Below, piece by piece: positions 7,201-15,769 of a stretch of 64,000 bases of DNA. The first letter of the stretch is position 1, and every line of letters starts with the position of its first letter. The notes under the pieces were generated by a model, which made no database searches, was not told the DNA's origin, and saw only the letters and a program-made list of their open reading frames with translations. This stretch comes from Saprospiraceae bacterium (GTDB lineage Bacteria > Bacteroidota > Bacteroidia > Chitinophagales > Saprospiraceae). The position numbers and the translations under genes are program-made. The DNA is taken from the NCBI GenBank assembly GCA_020629965.1, contig JAHDCG010000005.1, forward strand, positions 1 to 64,000, written 5' to 3'.

Positions 7201-8550
7201 TTGAAAAAGAAAACACAAAAACAGCTCGATACCTTCCTCGAAAAACTCGCAGAGCGCAACCCGCACCAACCCGAATTTCAGCAAGCCGTCAAAGAAGTCT
7301 TACAGTCCGTGGTGCCGTACATTGCGCAGCACGAAAAATACCAAGATCAAGCACTCTTGGAGCGTATCACCGAGCCGGAGCGCATCATTACCTTTCGCGT
7401 GGTGTGGCAGGATGACGACGGGGCACTGCACGTCAACCGCGGCTACCGGGTGCAGTTCAACTCCGCCATCGGGCCGTACAAAGGCGGCATTCGTTTTACG
7501 CCGACGGTCACGCCTTCGGTCCTAAAATTTTTAGCTTTCGAGCAAATTTTTAAAAACAGCCTGACCGGACTGCCGATGGGCGGCGGCAAGGGCGGTTCCG
7601 ACTTCAACCCGCGCGACCGCAGCGACTCGGAGGTCATGCGATTTTGTCAGGCCTTTATGACCGAACTGTACCGACACATCGGGCCGGACACCGATATTCC
7701 CGCCGGCGACATCAACGTGAGCGCGCGCGAAATCGGCTATCTCTACGGTCAATACAAGAAAATCGCCAACGTACATCAGCCCGTTTTGACCGGCAAAGGA
7801 TTGGCTTACGGCGGCAGCAAAATCCGCACGGAGGCGACCGGCTACGGCAACGTGTTTTTTATGCGTGAAATGTTGAAGCGCGTCGGTAAGGAAATCGAAG
7901 GCACGACTGCCGTCGTTTCCGGCTCGGGCAACGTGGCGCAGCACACCGCCGAAAAGTGGATTGCCTTGGGCGGAAAAGTCTTGGCGATGTCCGACAGCGA
8001 CGGCACGATTTACGACGAGAGCGGTATTTCACAAGAAAAATTGGAGTGGATTAAAGATTTAAAAAACAACAAACGCGGTCGCATTAAGGAGTATGCGAAA
8101 GAATTTGACGCTGAATTTCGAGAAGGAAAAAAGCCGTGGGACATCAAAAGCGACGTCGCATTCCCCTGCGCGACCCAAAATGAAATCGAAAAAAAGGACG
8201 CCGAAAAATTAGTCAAAAACGGCTGCCAAGCCCTCAGTGAAGGCGCGAATATGCCCTGCACCGAGGCCGCCATGGAAGTCCTCCGCGACTCGGACATCCT
8301 TTACGCCCCCGGCAAAGCCTCGAATGCGGGCGGCGTTGCGGTATCGGGCTTGGAAATCAGCCAAAATATACTGCGCCTGTCGTGGTCACGCGAAGAGGTC
8401 GAGGAGCGATTGGAAAAAATCATGCAGGAAATTCACGAAAAGTGTTTGGAATACGGCATCGACGACAACGGCAATGCGGACTACGTGAAGGGGGCGAATA
8501 TCGCGGGATTTGTGAAGGTGGCGGATGCGATGATTGCTTTGGGAGTATAA
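7201..8550 (+). CDS. gdhA: glutamate dehydrogenase, hexameric NADP-type
   Basis: The 449-aa enzyme interconverts glutamate with 2-oxoglutarate plus ammonia. Visible motifs are YKGGIRF (about 92-98), the catalytic-lysine segment GLPMGGGKGGSDF (about 121-133), PAGDINVSAREIGYL (about 167-181) and the Rossmann motif SGSGNVAQ (about 240-247). Length and motifs match the 450-residue class I family, usually NADP(H)-dependent and assimilatory. The start is TTG at 7201; no in-frame ATG gives a full N-terminus. A G-rich heptamer tract begins just after the stop. Confidence 0.95.
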   Translation: MKKKTQKQLDTFLEKLAERNPHQPEFQQAVKEVLQSVVPYIAQHEKYQDQALLERITEPERIITFRVVWQDDDGALHVNRGYRVQFNSAIGPYKGGIRFTPTVTPSVLKFLAFEQIFKNSLTGLPMGGGKGGSDFNPRDRSDSEVMRFCQAFMTELYRHIGPDTDIPAGDINVSAREIGYLYGQYKKIANVHQPVLTGKGLAYGGSKIRTEATGYGNVFFMREMLKRVGKEIEGTTAVVSGSGNVAQHTAEKWIALGGKVLAMSDSDGTIYDESGISQEKLEWIKDLKNNKRGRIKEYAKEFDAEFREGKKPWDIKSDVAFPCATQNEIEKKDAEKLVKNGCQALSEGANMPCTEAAMEVLRDSDILYAPGKASNAGGVAVSGLEISQNILRLSWSREEVEERLEKIMQEIHEKCLEYGIDDNGNADYVKGANIAGFVKVADAMIALGV

Positions 8551-8551
8551 C

Positions 8552-8585
8552 CGGGTGGTGGGTGGTAGGTGTTGGGCGAGAAGTT
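8552..8585 (+). repeat. post-stop G/T-rich heptamer tract
   Basis: GGGTGGT, GGGTGGT, AGGTGTT-type units follow the gdhA stop codon. Confidence 0.6.
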
Positions 8586-8658
8586 CTTGGGGTTTGGTGG
8601 TTTGCCGGGTATAATTTCTTAGCGATTATTTTTGTAACTTTGGAGAAAAATTGACCGC

Positions 8659-8760
8659 ATGGATGAATTTTTAATACCTGCTTTTTTGGCAAATAAATTG
8701 GGTTCGACTGCTGCCCGGTTACAAGAAATTTTTGACCGAACTATCCCGTTTAAAAGCTAA
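8659..8760 (+). CDS. possible 33-aa upstream ORF
   Basis: ATG at 8659 opens a frame to TAA at 8758-8760 (MDEFLIPAFLANKLGS... then RTIPFKS). A -7-like box TAACTTTG lies at 8635-8642, so the ORF would be the first on the transcript of the HMA-MauE gene, 21 bp before its ATG. It could be a short regulatory leader ORF or chance. No homology is recognised. Confidence 0.25.
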   Translation: MDEFLIPAFLANKLGSTAARLQEIFDRTIPFKS

Positions 8761-8781
8761 ATTATTACCGAAAAACACATC

Positions 8782-9510
8782 ATGCAACAAACTTACAAAA
8801 TAGACGGTATGACCTGCAACGGCTGCCGCACCTCCGTAGCAAGCAAATTGGCAGCCATAGAAAACGTGGAGACGGTAAACGTAGATTTGGCAAAGGGCGA
8901 AGCCGAAATCACCCTGCACAAGCCGGTTGATATACGCATTTTACAAAATGCCTTACCCGAAAAATTCACGCTGTCGGAAAAGAAAACCGAACCGAAAATC
9001 GTAACCTCCGTCAGCCCGCCGGAGCCGCAAAAAAGCAAATTCCAACAACTCAAACCGCTGTTCCTTATTCTGCTTTACATCTCCGCCGCGAGTATTTTAT
9101 TGCACCGAGATAACCTGAATTTAAGCTCCGTCATGTTAGACTTCATGGGCTTATTCTACATCGTTTTCGGCTTCTTCAAAATGTTGGATTTGCAGGGTTT
9201 CCCCGACTCATTCCGTATGTATGACCCTTTGGCAAAGCGCGTTCCGTTTTATGCCGAAATCTATCCTTTCCTCGAAACCGCCCTGGGTCTGATGCTGCTT
9301 TTCCGCTTTCATATTCAAATCGCACTCGTTCTGACCATCCTCATTTTGGGCATCACCACTATCGGCGTCGCTAAGACTTTACTCGACAAAAAATCCATTC
9401 GTTGCGCTTGTTTAGGCACGGCATTAAAATTGCCGATGACCGAAGCTACTTTGATTGAAAATGCGATTATGTTGATTATGGCAGTGGCGATGTTGTTGAC
9501 TTTATCGTAG
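8782..9510 (+). CDS. HMA domain fused to MauE/DoxX-like membrane protein
   Basis: Residues 1-70 form a heavy-metal-associated domain with the metal motif GMTCNGC (C12, C15). After a linker rich in proline and lysine come four predicted membrane helices (about 89-108, 112-132, 155-175, 179-200) and a last one at the C-terminus. Between them sits RCACLGTALKLP, the cysteine motif common in MauE-type proteins. MauE relatives help disulfide or cofactor maturation in the envelope. The fusion suggests a metal-sensing or metal-handling membrane protein, perhaps for copper. This role is inference. Confidence 0.82.
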   Translation: MQQTYKIDGMTCNGCRTSVASKLAAIENVETVNVDLAKGEAEITLHKPVDIRILQNALPEKFTLSEKKTEPKIVTSVSPPEPQKSKFQQLKPLFLILLYISAASILLHRDNLNLSSVMLDFMGLFYIVFGFFKMLDLQGFPDSFRMYDPLAKRVPFYAEIYPFLETALGLMLLFRFHIQIALVLTILILGITTIGVAKTLLDKKSIRCACLGTALKLPMTEATLIENAIMLIMAVAMLLTLS

Positions 9511-9912
9511 CATTGACTCTGGTCGATTTGCTGAAAACAGCCGCGAGCAAGGACGAAAAAACCCGTAAATCCGTTCGTGCCCTGACGAGCAAGAGGGTCG
9601 GGTGGCGGAAGTTTCCATTAAGCAACACACTCAATTACACTGGTGGAAACGGCTCTTAAATAATACAATCTATGACGGTATTTTTTTTAGATGAACCGAT
9701 GATACTTTTATAAGTCGGAAATCCGATGCGGGTGCGGATATGGTTATATAGATTCTGCCGAGGTAATACAGAGCGGGAGACACGAGGCGAGTGGGTACTT
9801 GTTTTTCCAAGATATAAAATTAACATTTTTCTAAGCTGTCTGTATTTCATACTTTTGCTGTTCTTTTTATAGGGTTTACTACACTTTTTTTGTAATTTCG
9901 AATTTTAAAAAT
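9511..9912. other. intergenic region before the R-M pair, no gene
   Basis: No supported gene. It contains a degenerate copy of the REP-like element (about 9505-9535, ATTGACTCTGGTCGAT) and an inverted repeat GTTTCCA / TGGAAAC (about 9618-9653). A segment GGCGAGTGGGT (about 9787-9797) is also present near 265-275. The last 70 bases are strongly AT-rich and likely hold the promoter of the methyltransferase gene. Confidence 0.45.
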
Positions 9913-10941
9913 ATGAATATAGTATCTTTTTTTGCCGGTGCCGGCGGTATGGATTTAGGTTTTCAAAATGCAGGCTTCAACGTTGCTTGGGCGAATGAAT
10001 ACGATAAAGAAATCTGGGAAACCTACGAAAAAAACCATACCCACACCACATTAGACAGAAGAAGTATTGTCGATATCCCGGAGGATGAAGTGCCGGAATG
10101 TGACGGTATAGTAGGCGGTCCACCCTGTCAAAGTTGGAGTGAAGCCGGGTCGAGAAGAGGTATAGATGATAAAAGAGGTCAATTGTTTTTTGATTTTATC
10201 CGAATTTTAGTTGCCAAGCAGCCTCGCTTTTTTTTAGCGGAAAATGTCAGCGGCATGCTTGCTCCTAAGCATAAGGGGGCTTTGGAAAATATTAAAAAAA
10301 TGTTTAAAGAAGCGGGTTATAATTTATCTTTCGATATGCTGAATGCTTCGGATTACAGCGTTCCGCAAGACAGAAAAAGAGTTTTCTTTATCGGAATTCG
10401 TAAAGACTTGGGTTTTAGATTTAAATTTCCCAAAGTTAAATTTCCTAAAATAACTTTAGATGCTGCTATCAGAGATTTAGAAAATACAGCAATCCCTGCT
10501 TTAGAAAAAAACTATACTAACGGCGAAGAGTGTAAAATTCCTAATCATGAATATCAAATCGGCGGTTTTTCGAGTATGTTCATGTCGAGAAATCGTGTAA
10601 GAAGTTGGGAAGAGCAGTCTTTTACCATTCAAGCAGGTGCGCGTCATGCCCCTTTACATCCGCAAGCACCAAAAATGCGACTTGTCGGCGTGAATAAAAG
10701 AATTTTTATTCCCGAAAAAGAACACCTTTACCGTCGTTTGAGCGTAAGAGAGTGTGCCCGCATTCAGACCTTTCCGGATGATTTCATTTTTCATTATTCC
10801 AAAGTACAGGCAGGATACAAAATGATTGGAAATGCCGTGCCGGTTAAGTTGGCTGAGTTTTTGGCGACGTCGATAAAGCAGCAGTTGGAAAATCCGAGTT
10901 TGGGTTTGAAACCTATTAAAAATCTTACTCTTGCCCTATGA
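9913..10941 (+). CDS. DNA (cytosine-5) methyltransferase of a type II R-M system
   Basis: The 342-aa protein has the C5-methyltransferase motifs in order: FFAGAGGMDLGF (motif I, about 6-17), GGPPCQSW with catalytic C72 (motif IV), AENV (109-112, motif VI), QDRKRVFFIG (motif VIII), LSVRECARIQTFPDDF (motif IX) and YKMIGNAVP (motif X). It methylates cytosine in a recognition site that protects the host from the adjacent nuclease. The reading frame is clearly richer in A/T than its neighbours, as in many horizontally acquired R-M pairs. Its stop overlaps the start of the next gene. Confidence 0.95.
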   Translation: MNIVSFFAGAGGMDLGFQNAGFNVAWANEYDKEIWETYEKNHTHTTLDRRSIVDIPEDEVPECDGIVGGPPCQSWSEAGSRRGIDDKRGQLFFDFIRILVAKQPRFFLAENVSGMLAPKHKGALENIKKMFKEAGYNLSFDMLNASDYSVPQDRKRVFFIGIRKDLGFRFKFPKVKFPKITLDAAIRDLENTAIPALEKNYTNGEECKIPNHEYQIGGFSSMFMSRNRVRSWEEQSFTIQAGARHAPLHPQAPKMRLVGVNKRIFIPEKEHLYRRLSVRECARIQTFPDDFIFHYSKVQAGYKMIGNAVPVKLAEFLATSIKQQLENPSLGLKPIKNLTLAL

Positions 10942-11795
10942 GCAATATACTTGATGCTATCTTAAATATTATCGAAGTAAATAAATTTACAGTCGATAAT
11001 TTGTACAAAGGTTCTAACAAAATCAATAACGTCGGAGACGCTTTAGAAGAATACGCAAAAGATGCTTTCGCGGGTTCGTTTAACTTGACAACGAAAGCTA
11101 AAAAAAACAAGGCATACAGCAAAACCTTTTCGTATTTAGGTAACAGTAATAATCCGCCGGATTTCATGATTAGAGGCGGTGCTGCTGTAGAAGTCAAAAA
11201 AATTACCTCTCTCAAATCTGAAATAGCACTAAACAGTTCTTACCCGAAAGCTACGATAAGGAGTGATAACCCAATGATTACTCATAGCTGTCGTGACAGT
11301 GAGGAATGGACAGAAAAAGACTTAATTTATTTGATTGGTCGGGTTAAACCAAAGACAAGTAAAATAACGTCCTTATGGTTTGTTTACGGTAGTATTTATG
11401 CGGCAAGCCACGAAACTTATACAAGAATCAAAGATAAAATTACCGAAGGGGTAAGTGAAATTCCCGGTATTGAAATCTCAAAAACTAAAGAATTAGGACG
11501 TATCAATAAGGTTGACCCTTTAGGAATTACCTATTTGCGCGTGAGAGGAATGTGGGGAATTAAAAATCCTGCGGTGGTATTTGATTACATTCATACTACA
11601 AATTCGGACAATGAATTTGAACTAACTGCATTGATTCCTAACGATGTTTATGCAGAATTTGATAAAAAATCAAAAAGACGATTCACAGAAAAAGTTAAAA
11701 CAACATCAATGCTGAAAATAGAAGATGAAAAAGTGCAAAACCCTAATAACCCTGCTATATTAGTTGATTGTAAACTCATAACTTTTTCTTTGTAA
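10938..11795 (+). CDS. type II restriction endonuclease (possibly NgoBV/NlaIV-like)
   Basis: The 285-aa product starts in ATGA, overlapping the methyltransferase stop by 4 bases, which indicates translational coupling. A PD-(D/E)xK nuclease core is visible as PPDFMI ... AVEVKK with D75, E85 and K87. The overall look recalls the NgoBV family, whose partner is also a C5-methyltransferase and which cuts GGNNCC, but this assignment is from memory of the family and the site is unproven. Base composition is AT-rich like the partner gene. A strong hairpin terminator follows at 11837-11872. Confidence 0.8.
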   Translation: MSNILDAILNIIEVNKFTVDNLYKGSNKINNVGDALEEYAKDAFAGSFNLTTKAKKNKAYSKTFSYLGNSNNPPDFMIRGGAAVEVKKITSLKSEIALNSSYPKATIRSDNPMITHSCRDSEEWTEKDLIYLIGRVKPKTSKITSLWFVYGSIYAASHETYTRIKDKITEGVSEIPGIEISKTKELGRINKVDPLGITYLRVRGMWGIKNPAVVFDYIHTTNSDNEFELTALIPNDVYAEFDKKSKRRFTEKVKTTSMLKIEDEKVQNPNNPAILVDCKLITFSL

Positions 11796-11836
11796 TTAAG
11801 CTTCATCAGAAAAAACAACAAGTTTACCCTTCATTA

Positions 11837-11872
11837 GAAAAGCCCGCACCGAAAATTCGGTGCGGGCTTTTC
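11837..11872 (+). terminator. terminator after the R-M pair
   Basis: GAAAAGCCCGCACCGAA pairs with TTCGGTGCGGGCTTTT; a perfect long stem with T-rich ends. Confidence 0.85.
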
Positions 11873-11898
11873 TAATTGACAATCTCCCCAAAAAAACC

Positions 11899-11929
11899 AA
11901 AGGGCACACCGAAAATCGGTGCGCCCTTC
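11899..11929 (-). terminator. terminator of the 1139-aa DUF4331 gene
   Basis: AAGGGCACACCGA / TCGGTGCGCCCTT with an AAA loop and one mismatch. On the minus strand it is followed by a T-run. The stem core resembles that of the terminator 30 bp away, as if one arose from the other. Confidence 0.75.
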
Positions 11930-12019
11930 ATCTTTAATATTCCACTCAAAAAACGGCAGCAAAGCATCCGTTACCCGAGCGAGTTACCAAGACATATTGG
12001 TAAAAAGCCGAAGCCTCTT

Positions 12020-15000
12020 TTATTGCTTAATCAAACGTTGTGCAGGAATAGCCGCACCTTCCGCTTGCAGGCGTACAAAGTACATACCTTGTGCCAAGTC
12101 AGCAGCGTTGATAGTCGCGCGGTTTCTGCCGAGCGTCAATTCAACTTCCTGATTTTGTACCTGACGACCTACTTGGTCGAGTAACAAAATCTGTGCTGTA
12201 CCCGCAACCGGAGCGTCGATAATGACAGTCGCCGTACCGCCTTTCACGGTAGTCGGGTAAACAGTCATTGCGTACTCGGTCGGAGCAGTCAAGGTTGCGT
12301 TATCGACATCGTTGCGTCCGTCGGCCGGGCGGTTACCCGCTGCCAAAGTTTTCGCACCTTCATCATCTTCCTGCGGTGTCATACCGTTACCGTTACCCGG
12401 AGTCGAGTCAGGGTCATCGGCAGGTGAAAAGTCAACTTCCGCGTAGAAAGTAGTCGAGCTGTTGGTCAAAGCAAACAGGGTGTAGTTAAACGTCGCTGTT
12501 TGTCCCGGAGCCAAGCTGTTGATTGTCCATCTTTCTGCTTGCAGGTTGTACACACCGTTGGTGGTAGAGGCTGCCGTAAAGCTGAAGCCCGAAGGTATCG
12601 GCAAAGAAACTTCTACATCTTCTACGCTGTTCGGACCTGCATTCGTTACCTGAATAACAAATACCGTGTTCGAGAACGGAGAGAAAGTAGAACCCTGCGT
12701 CTGTACCGTCAAAGACAAATCGGCAGTACCGTTGTCTTGCGGGCCGTTGCCGCCGTCGCCTTGGTCTGTACCTACGAAGTATATCGCAGATGCACCGGCA
12801 AATTCCTGATTGTAATTAGGCGCAATGTTACCTCCGTTAGAAGGCAAAGAGAAACCTAAAATACGACCGCCGCCGTTCGCGCGTTCCGCCACATAAATTT
12901 GGCTGTTGTCCACGTTCACCGCTACATCGACCGGGTTACCCAAGAAAGTGTTGCTGCCCGCAATGCGGACTTGCTCACTCATCGAGATGTTACCGTCGGC
13001 TGCTGCCTGCATATAATCGTCAATAATGACAATCGCACCGTCGTCCGCTACCGCACCGCTGCCTACGTCAGTCAAGACCATCAGGTCGGTGTCTGCATCG
13101 TAAGTGATACCGTGTGTGCGTACAATACCTGCAACCGGGATGATTGCATCTGCGGTAATGGCACCGTTCGGGTTAGCGAAGAAGTTTTCGTAAACCGCGA
13201 GGTTGCTGCTGTTATCTTCGATAGCGTACAAAGTTTCGTCTTGTACGTGGATACCCCACAAGTTAATGTCCGTTGTGTAAGAAGCCGACAAAGTAATCGC
13301 ACCCGCCGCTACGTCATAGACGAAAAGCGCGTTGGTGTTACCGTTACTGTCCGCTGCATCTTGTGCGACAATCAATTTGCTGCCCGTCAGGCTGATTTCG
13401 CGACCGTTGGTAAAGTCGGAAGTCGAAGTTGCCGATACCGTAGGTACGTTACCGTTCTCCAAGTCAGTGTTGACATTGTTGTAAGCAACTACTACGTTAT
13501 TGGTACGATCCAATTGGTATAATACATCGTTATCTTCGTCGTAAACGATACCGTCAGAGTCCGTGCCGTTAGCAGGGAAAGTGGTAAAGTCCGCCATACC
13601 GTTATCCAATGCGTCGAATACACCGACGACACCGCCCGTGTTGGTCGAAACAAAGAACTGACCGATAACCTGCGGGTCTTCGTTACCGTCACCGTCATCG
13701 GCGATAGTACCGCTACACTCGCCCGTACCGCGACGCGGCTGTGACAAGAAAGGGAAATCGTTGGTAAAGCCCTGGTCGTCTTCTTCTACACCGGTAGTGT
13801 AAGAAAGTACGCTCAATAAGTCAGGTGTTACCGGACTTGCGTTCGGGTCGTTCGGGTCGAAATCATCGTACCACAGACCGACTGCCGCTAAGACAATACC
13901 CGAAACCGCTTGCAATTCAATGCGCGTTACGTCATCTTCGAGGCGGCGACCGTTAGGGAAACCGTCCATATTCGGAATGAATTCCAAATCTGCATTCGTG
14001 TTAAAAGGTGCGGTAGTCAAACCTAAAACGGCTGCTTGTACCAAACCTAAAGAAGAGAAGTTATCGTCGTCACGCGGAGTAATCGGAGTCGCCATATTCA
14101 AACGCAACATGTCACCGCCGTTGGGCAGGAAGTTGTTGATGAAAGGCTTACCGACTGCCAAAGGATTACCCATTTTGCCCGTAGCCAACTGGTACGGAGG
14201 CAAGTTAGGCACACCTGTGTGGAAAATAGGCAATAAATCCACCGAACGCGGCTGACCCGGACCGGGCAATAACAAACCGCCGAAAGCAGCTTCCGCCAGT
14301 GCCGTACCGTCTAATGCCGCCGTTCCTTTCAAGGGGAAAAGACCGTCTGCACCGTTGGTGAAATCAAATGCACCCAAAGAGTTTTGCTGAATAGTCAAAT
14401 TGTTCGAGAATGCGGGAACCGCGTCGCCGAAAGCACCGCCGTCCATGTACAATGCCAATTCAGGATTGTTGAAGTACTGGTAGAAAGAAGACTCACCGTT
14501 TGCATCGTAAGGTGAAGTTTGGTTCCAACGGTCTTTCTCACCGATCGGAATAATTGCTTCGTTGGTCAAAGGCATACCCAAACGCGATACCTGTACGAAG
14601 TCACCGCTTGTAGAAACGGTACCGTCGGTATTTAAAGTACGCATCGAGGGGCGGCTTGCGCTTGCCCATACACCGATGACGTAGTCGCCGTCGAGAATGT
14701 TAGCCGGAGTAGATGCCGCGCCGTCTTTCAACAACATAGCAATCGGCACCTGAATAGCAATAGAGTGTACATTGAAGCACTCCAAACCGTCGCGCGGCTC
14801 TCCGTCTTGACGAGGTGCGTTACCGAGGTCGAAAATACCGCCCAAGTCCACAAAGAACGGGTCGTCAACGGGACCTGCGAATACGCGCTCACCGTCCGGT
14901 GATTCTACGATAGCAGAGTTCCACAATTGGTCGTAAGTAGTACCCAAACCGACCATAGACTCGATAGAGCGGGGGCCGATATTGTAAGGAGGTACGGTAC

Positions 15001-15439
15001 CGTCGGTCAAAACGGTTTGGAAAGTCAAACCGCCGTCCATAGAACGCTCCATGGTGTAGGTCGCTTTGTTGTTTTCCTGACCCAGGCGAATGCTGAAAAA
15101 GGTCGTCGGGTCTTCGTTTACAACGTCGAAAGTAAAACGGTAGATGATTTCATCGCCGGGTACACTTGCGTCGTTGTCGATGTGAATTTCGTAGTGAATA
15201 TTTTCACCGAAAGTATAGTAATTGGGACCGCCGTGCGGCAATTGCATCGGAATATAGTTCGCGATGATGGTTACTGTGTTCGGGTCATCCGGGCTGCGGA
15301 ACGCATAGACATCCGTGTTATCTGCCAACGGGTCGTCGGCAATCAGTGGTGCTTCGCGGTGACTCGATGCCTGTAATGCTACTGAAAAGAGCAGGCACAA
15401 AATCATAGCCGGAACCAAACGTAAATATTGGTTTATCAT
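12020..15439 (-). CDS. DUF4331 protein with beta-propeller, DUF11 and T9SS type A sorting domain
   Basis: The 1139-aa secreted protein has a signal peptide (about 1-24) and a DUF4331 domain beginning with SSHREAPLIADDPLADNTDV and running to about residue 545. Next comes a propeller-like region (about 575-890, repeated DxxND/VAVNVDN motifs), a DUF11-type domain near NAGPNSVEDVEVSLP, and a C-terminal sorting domain from about 1065 ending YFVRLQAEGAAIPAQRLIKQ. The CTD marks it as T9SS cargo for the cell surface. The function of DUF4331 is unknown. It lies in a same-strand run with a shorter paralogue and a TPR lipoprotein. Confidence 0.9.
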   Translation of the reverse strand: MINQYLRLVPAMILCLLFSVALQASSHREAPLIADDPLADNTDVYAFRSPDDPNTVTIIANYIPMQLPHGGPNYYTFGENIHYEIHIDNDASVPGDEIIYRFTFDVVNEDPTTFFSIRLGQENNKATYTMERSMDGGLTFQTVLTDGTVPPYNIGPRSIESMVGLGTTYDQLWNSAIVESPDGERVFAGPVDDPFFVDLGGIFDLGNAPRQDGEPRDGLECFNVHSIAIQVPIAMLLKDGAASTPANILDGDYVIGVWASASRPSMRTLNTDGTVSTSGDFVQVSRLGMPLTNEAIIPIGEKDRWNQTSPYDANGESSFYQYFNNPELALYMDGGAFGDAVPAFSNNLTIQQNSLGAFDFTNGADGLFPLKGTAALDGTALAEAAFGGLLLPGPGQPRSVDLLPIFHTGVPNLPPYQLATGKMGNPLAVGKPFINNFLPNGGDMLRLNMATPITPRDDDNFSSLGLVQAAVLGLTTAPFNTNADLEFIPNMDGFPNGRRLEDDVTRIELQAVSGIVLAAVGLWYDDFDPNDPNASPVTPDLLSVLSYTTGVEEDDQGFTNDFPFLSQPRRGTGECSGTIADDGDGNEDPQVIGQFFVSTNTGGVVGVFDALDNGMADFTTFPANGTDSDGIVYDEDNDVLYQLDRTNNVVVAYNNVNTDLENGNVPTVSATSTSDFTNGREISLTGSKLIVAQDAADSNGNTNALFVYDVAAGAITLSASYTTDINLWGIHVQDETLYAIEDNSSNLAVYENFFANPNGAITADAIIPVAGIVRTHGITYDADTDLMVLTDVGSGAVADDGAIVIIDDYMQAAADGNISMSEQVRIAGSNTFLGNPVDVAVNVDNSQIYVAERANGGGRILGFSLPSNGGNIAPNYNQEFAGASAIYFVGTDQGDGGNGPQDNGTADLSLTVQTQGSTFSPFSNTVFVIQVTNAGPNSVEDVEVSLPIPSGFSFTAASTTNGVYNLQAERWTINSLAPGQTATFNYTLFALTNSSTTFYAEVDFSPADDPDSTPGNGNGMTPQEDDEGAKTLAAGNRPADGRNDVDNATLTAPTEYAMTVYPTTVKGGTATVIIDAPVAGTAQILLLDQVGRQVQNQEVELTLGRNRATINAADLAQGMYFVRLQAEGAAIPAQRLIKQ

Positions 15440-15769
15440 GATTTAATTAAATTTTATGAGAGTGAAATATTGAAAAATCTTCCAATGATTTAACTCCTTA
15501 TTTTAAGCGAAAGCGCGTCGGCTTTCGTAGTTATTATTGGTCAGGAAAACAGTGTTAAAGGTTATGTTGCGTTTATATGTCTAAGCCGGATTTAACAGTC
15601 GGCAAAAAGTAATTTCTGCTCCCGATTTTAAGTAAAATCGGGAGCGAAATCTATATAAATCTTAACCATTAAGTTTAAAAGGAAAAGCGCGTTTGCTTTT
15701 CTCTCTTTCCTGATAATTATCAAAGAAAGTATCGGTTTTAACACCGATGCGGGGGGTGATTTTTGTCGC
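15440..15769 (-). other. spacer between the two DUF4331 genes, hairpins only
   Basis: No gene. Four stem-loops are visible: CGAAAGC / GCTTTCG (about 15505-15527), GCTCCCGATTTT / AAAATCGGGAGC (about 15617-15644), GAAAAGC / GCTTTTC (about 15682-15701) and ATCGGT / ACCGAT (about 15731-15750). The last sits just behind the stop of the 580-aa gene and may terminate it. The first and third share a GAAAGCGCGT-like core. Confidence 0.6.

Noticed and set aside
9656-9850. 64-codon minus-strand frame before the R-M genes
   Set aside because: No motif, spans repeat-like sequence, no promoter seen.
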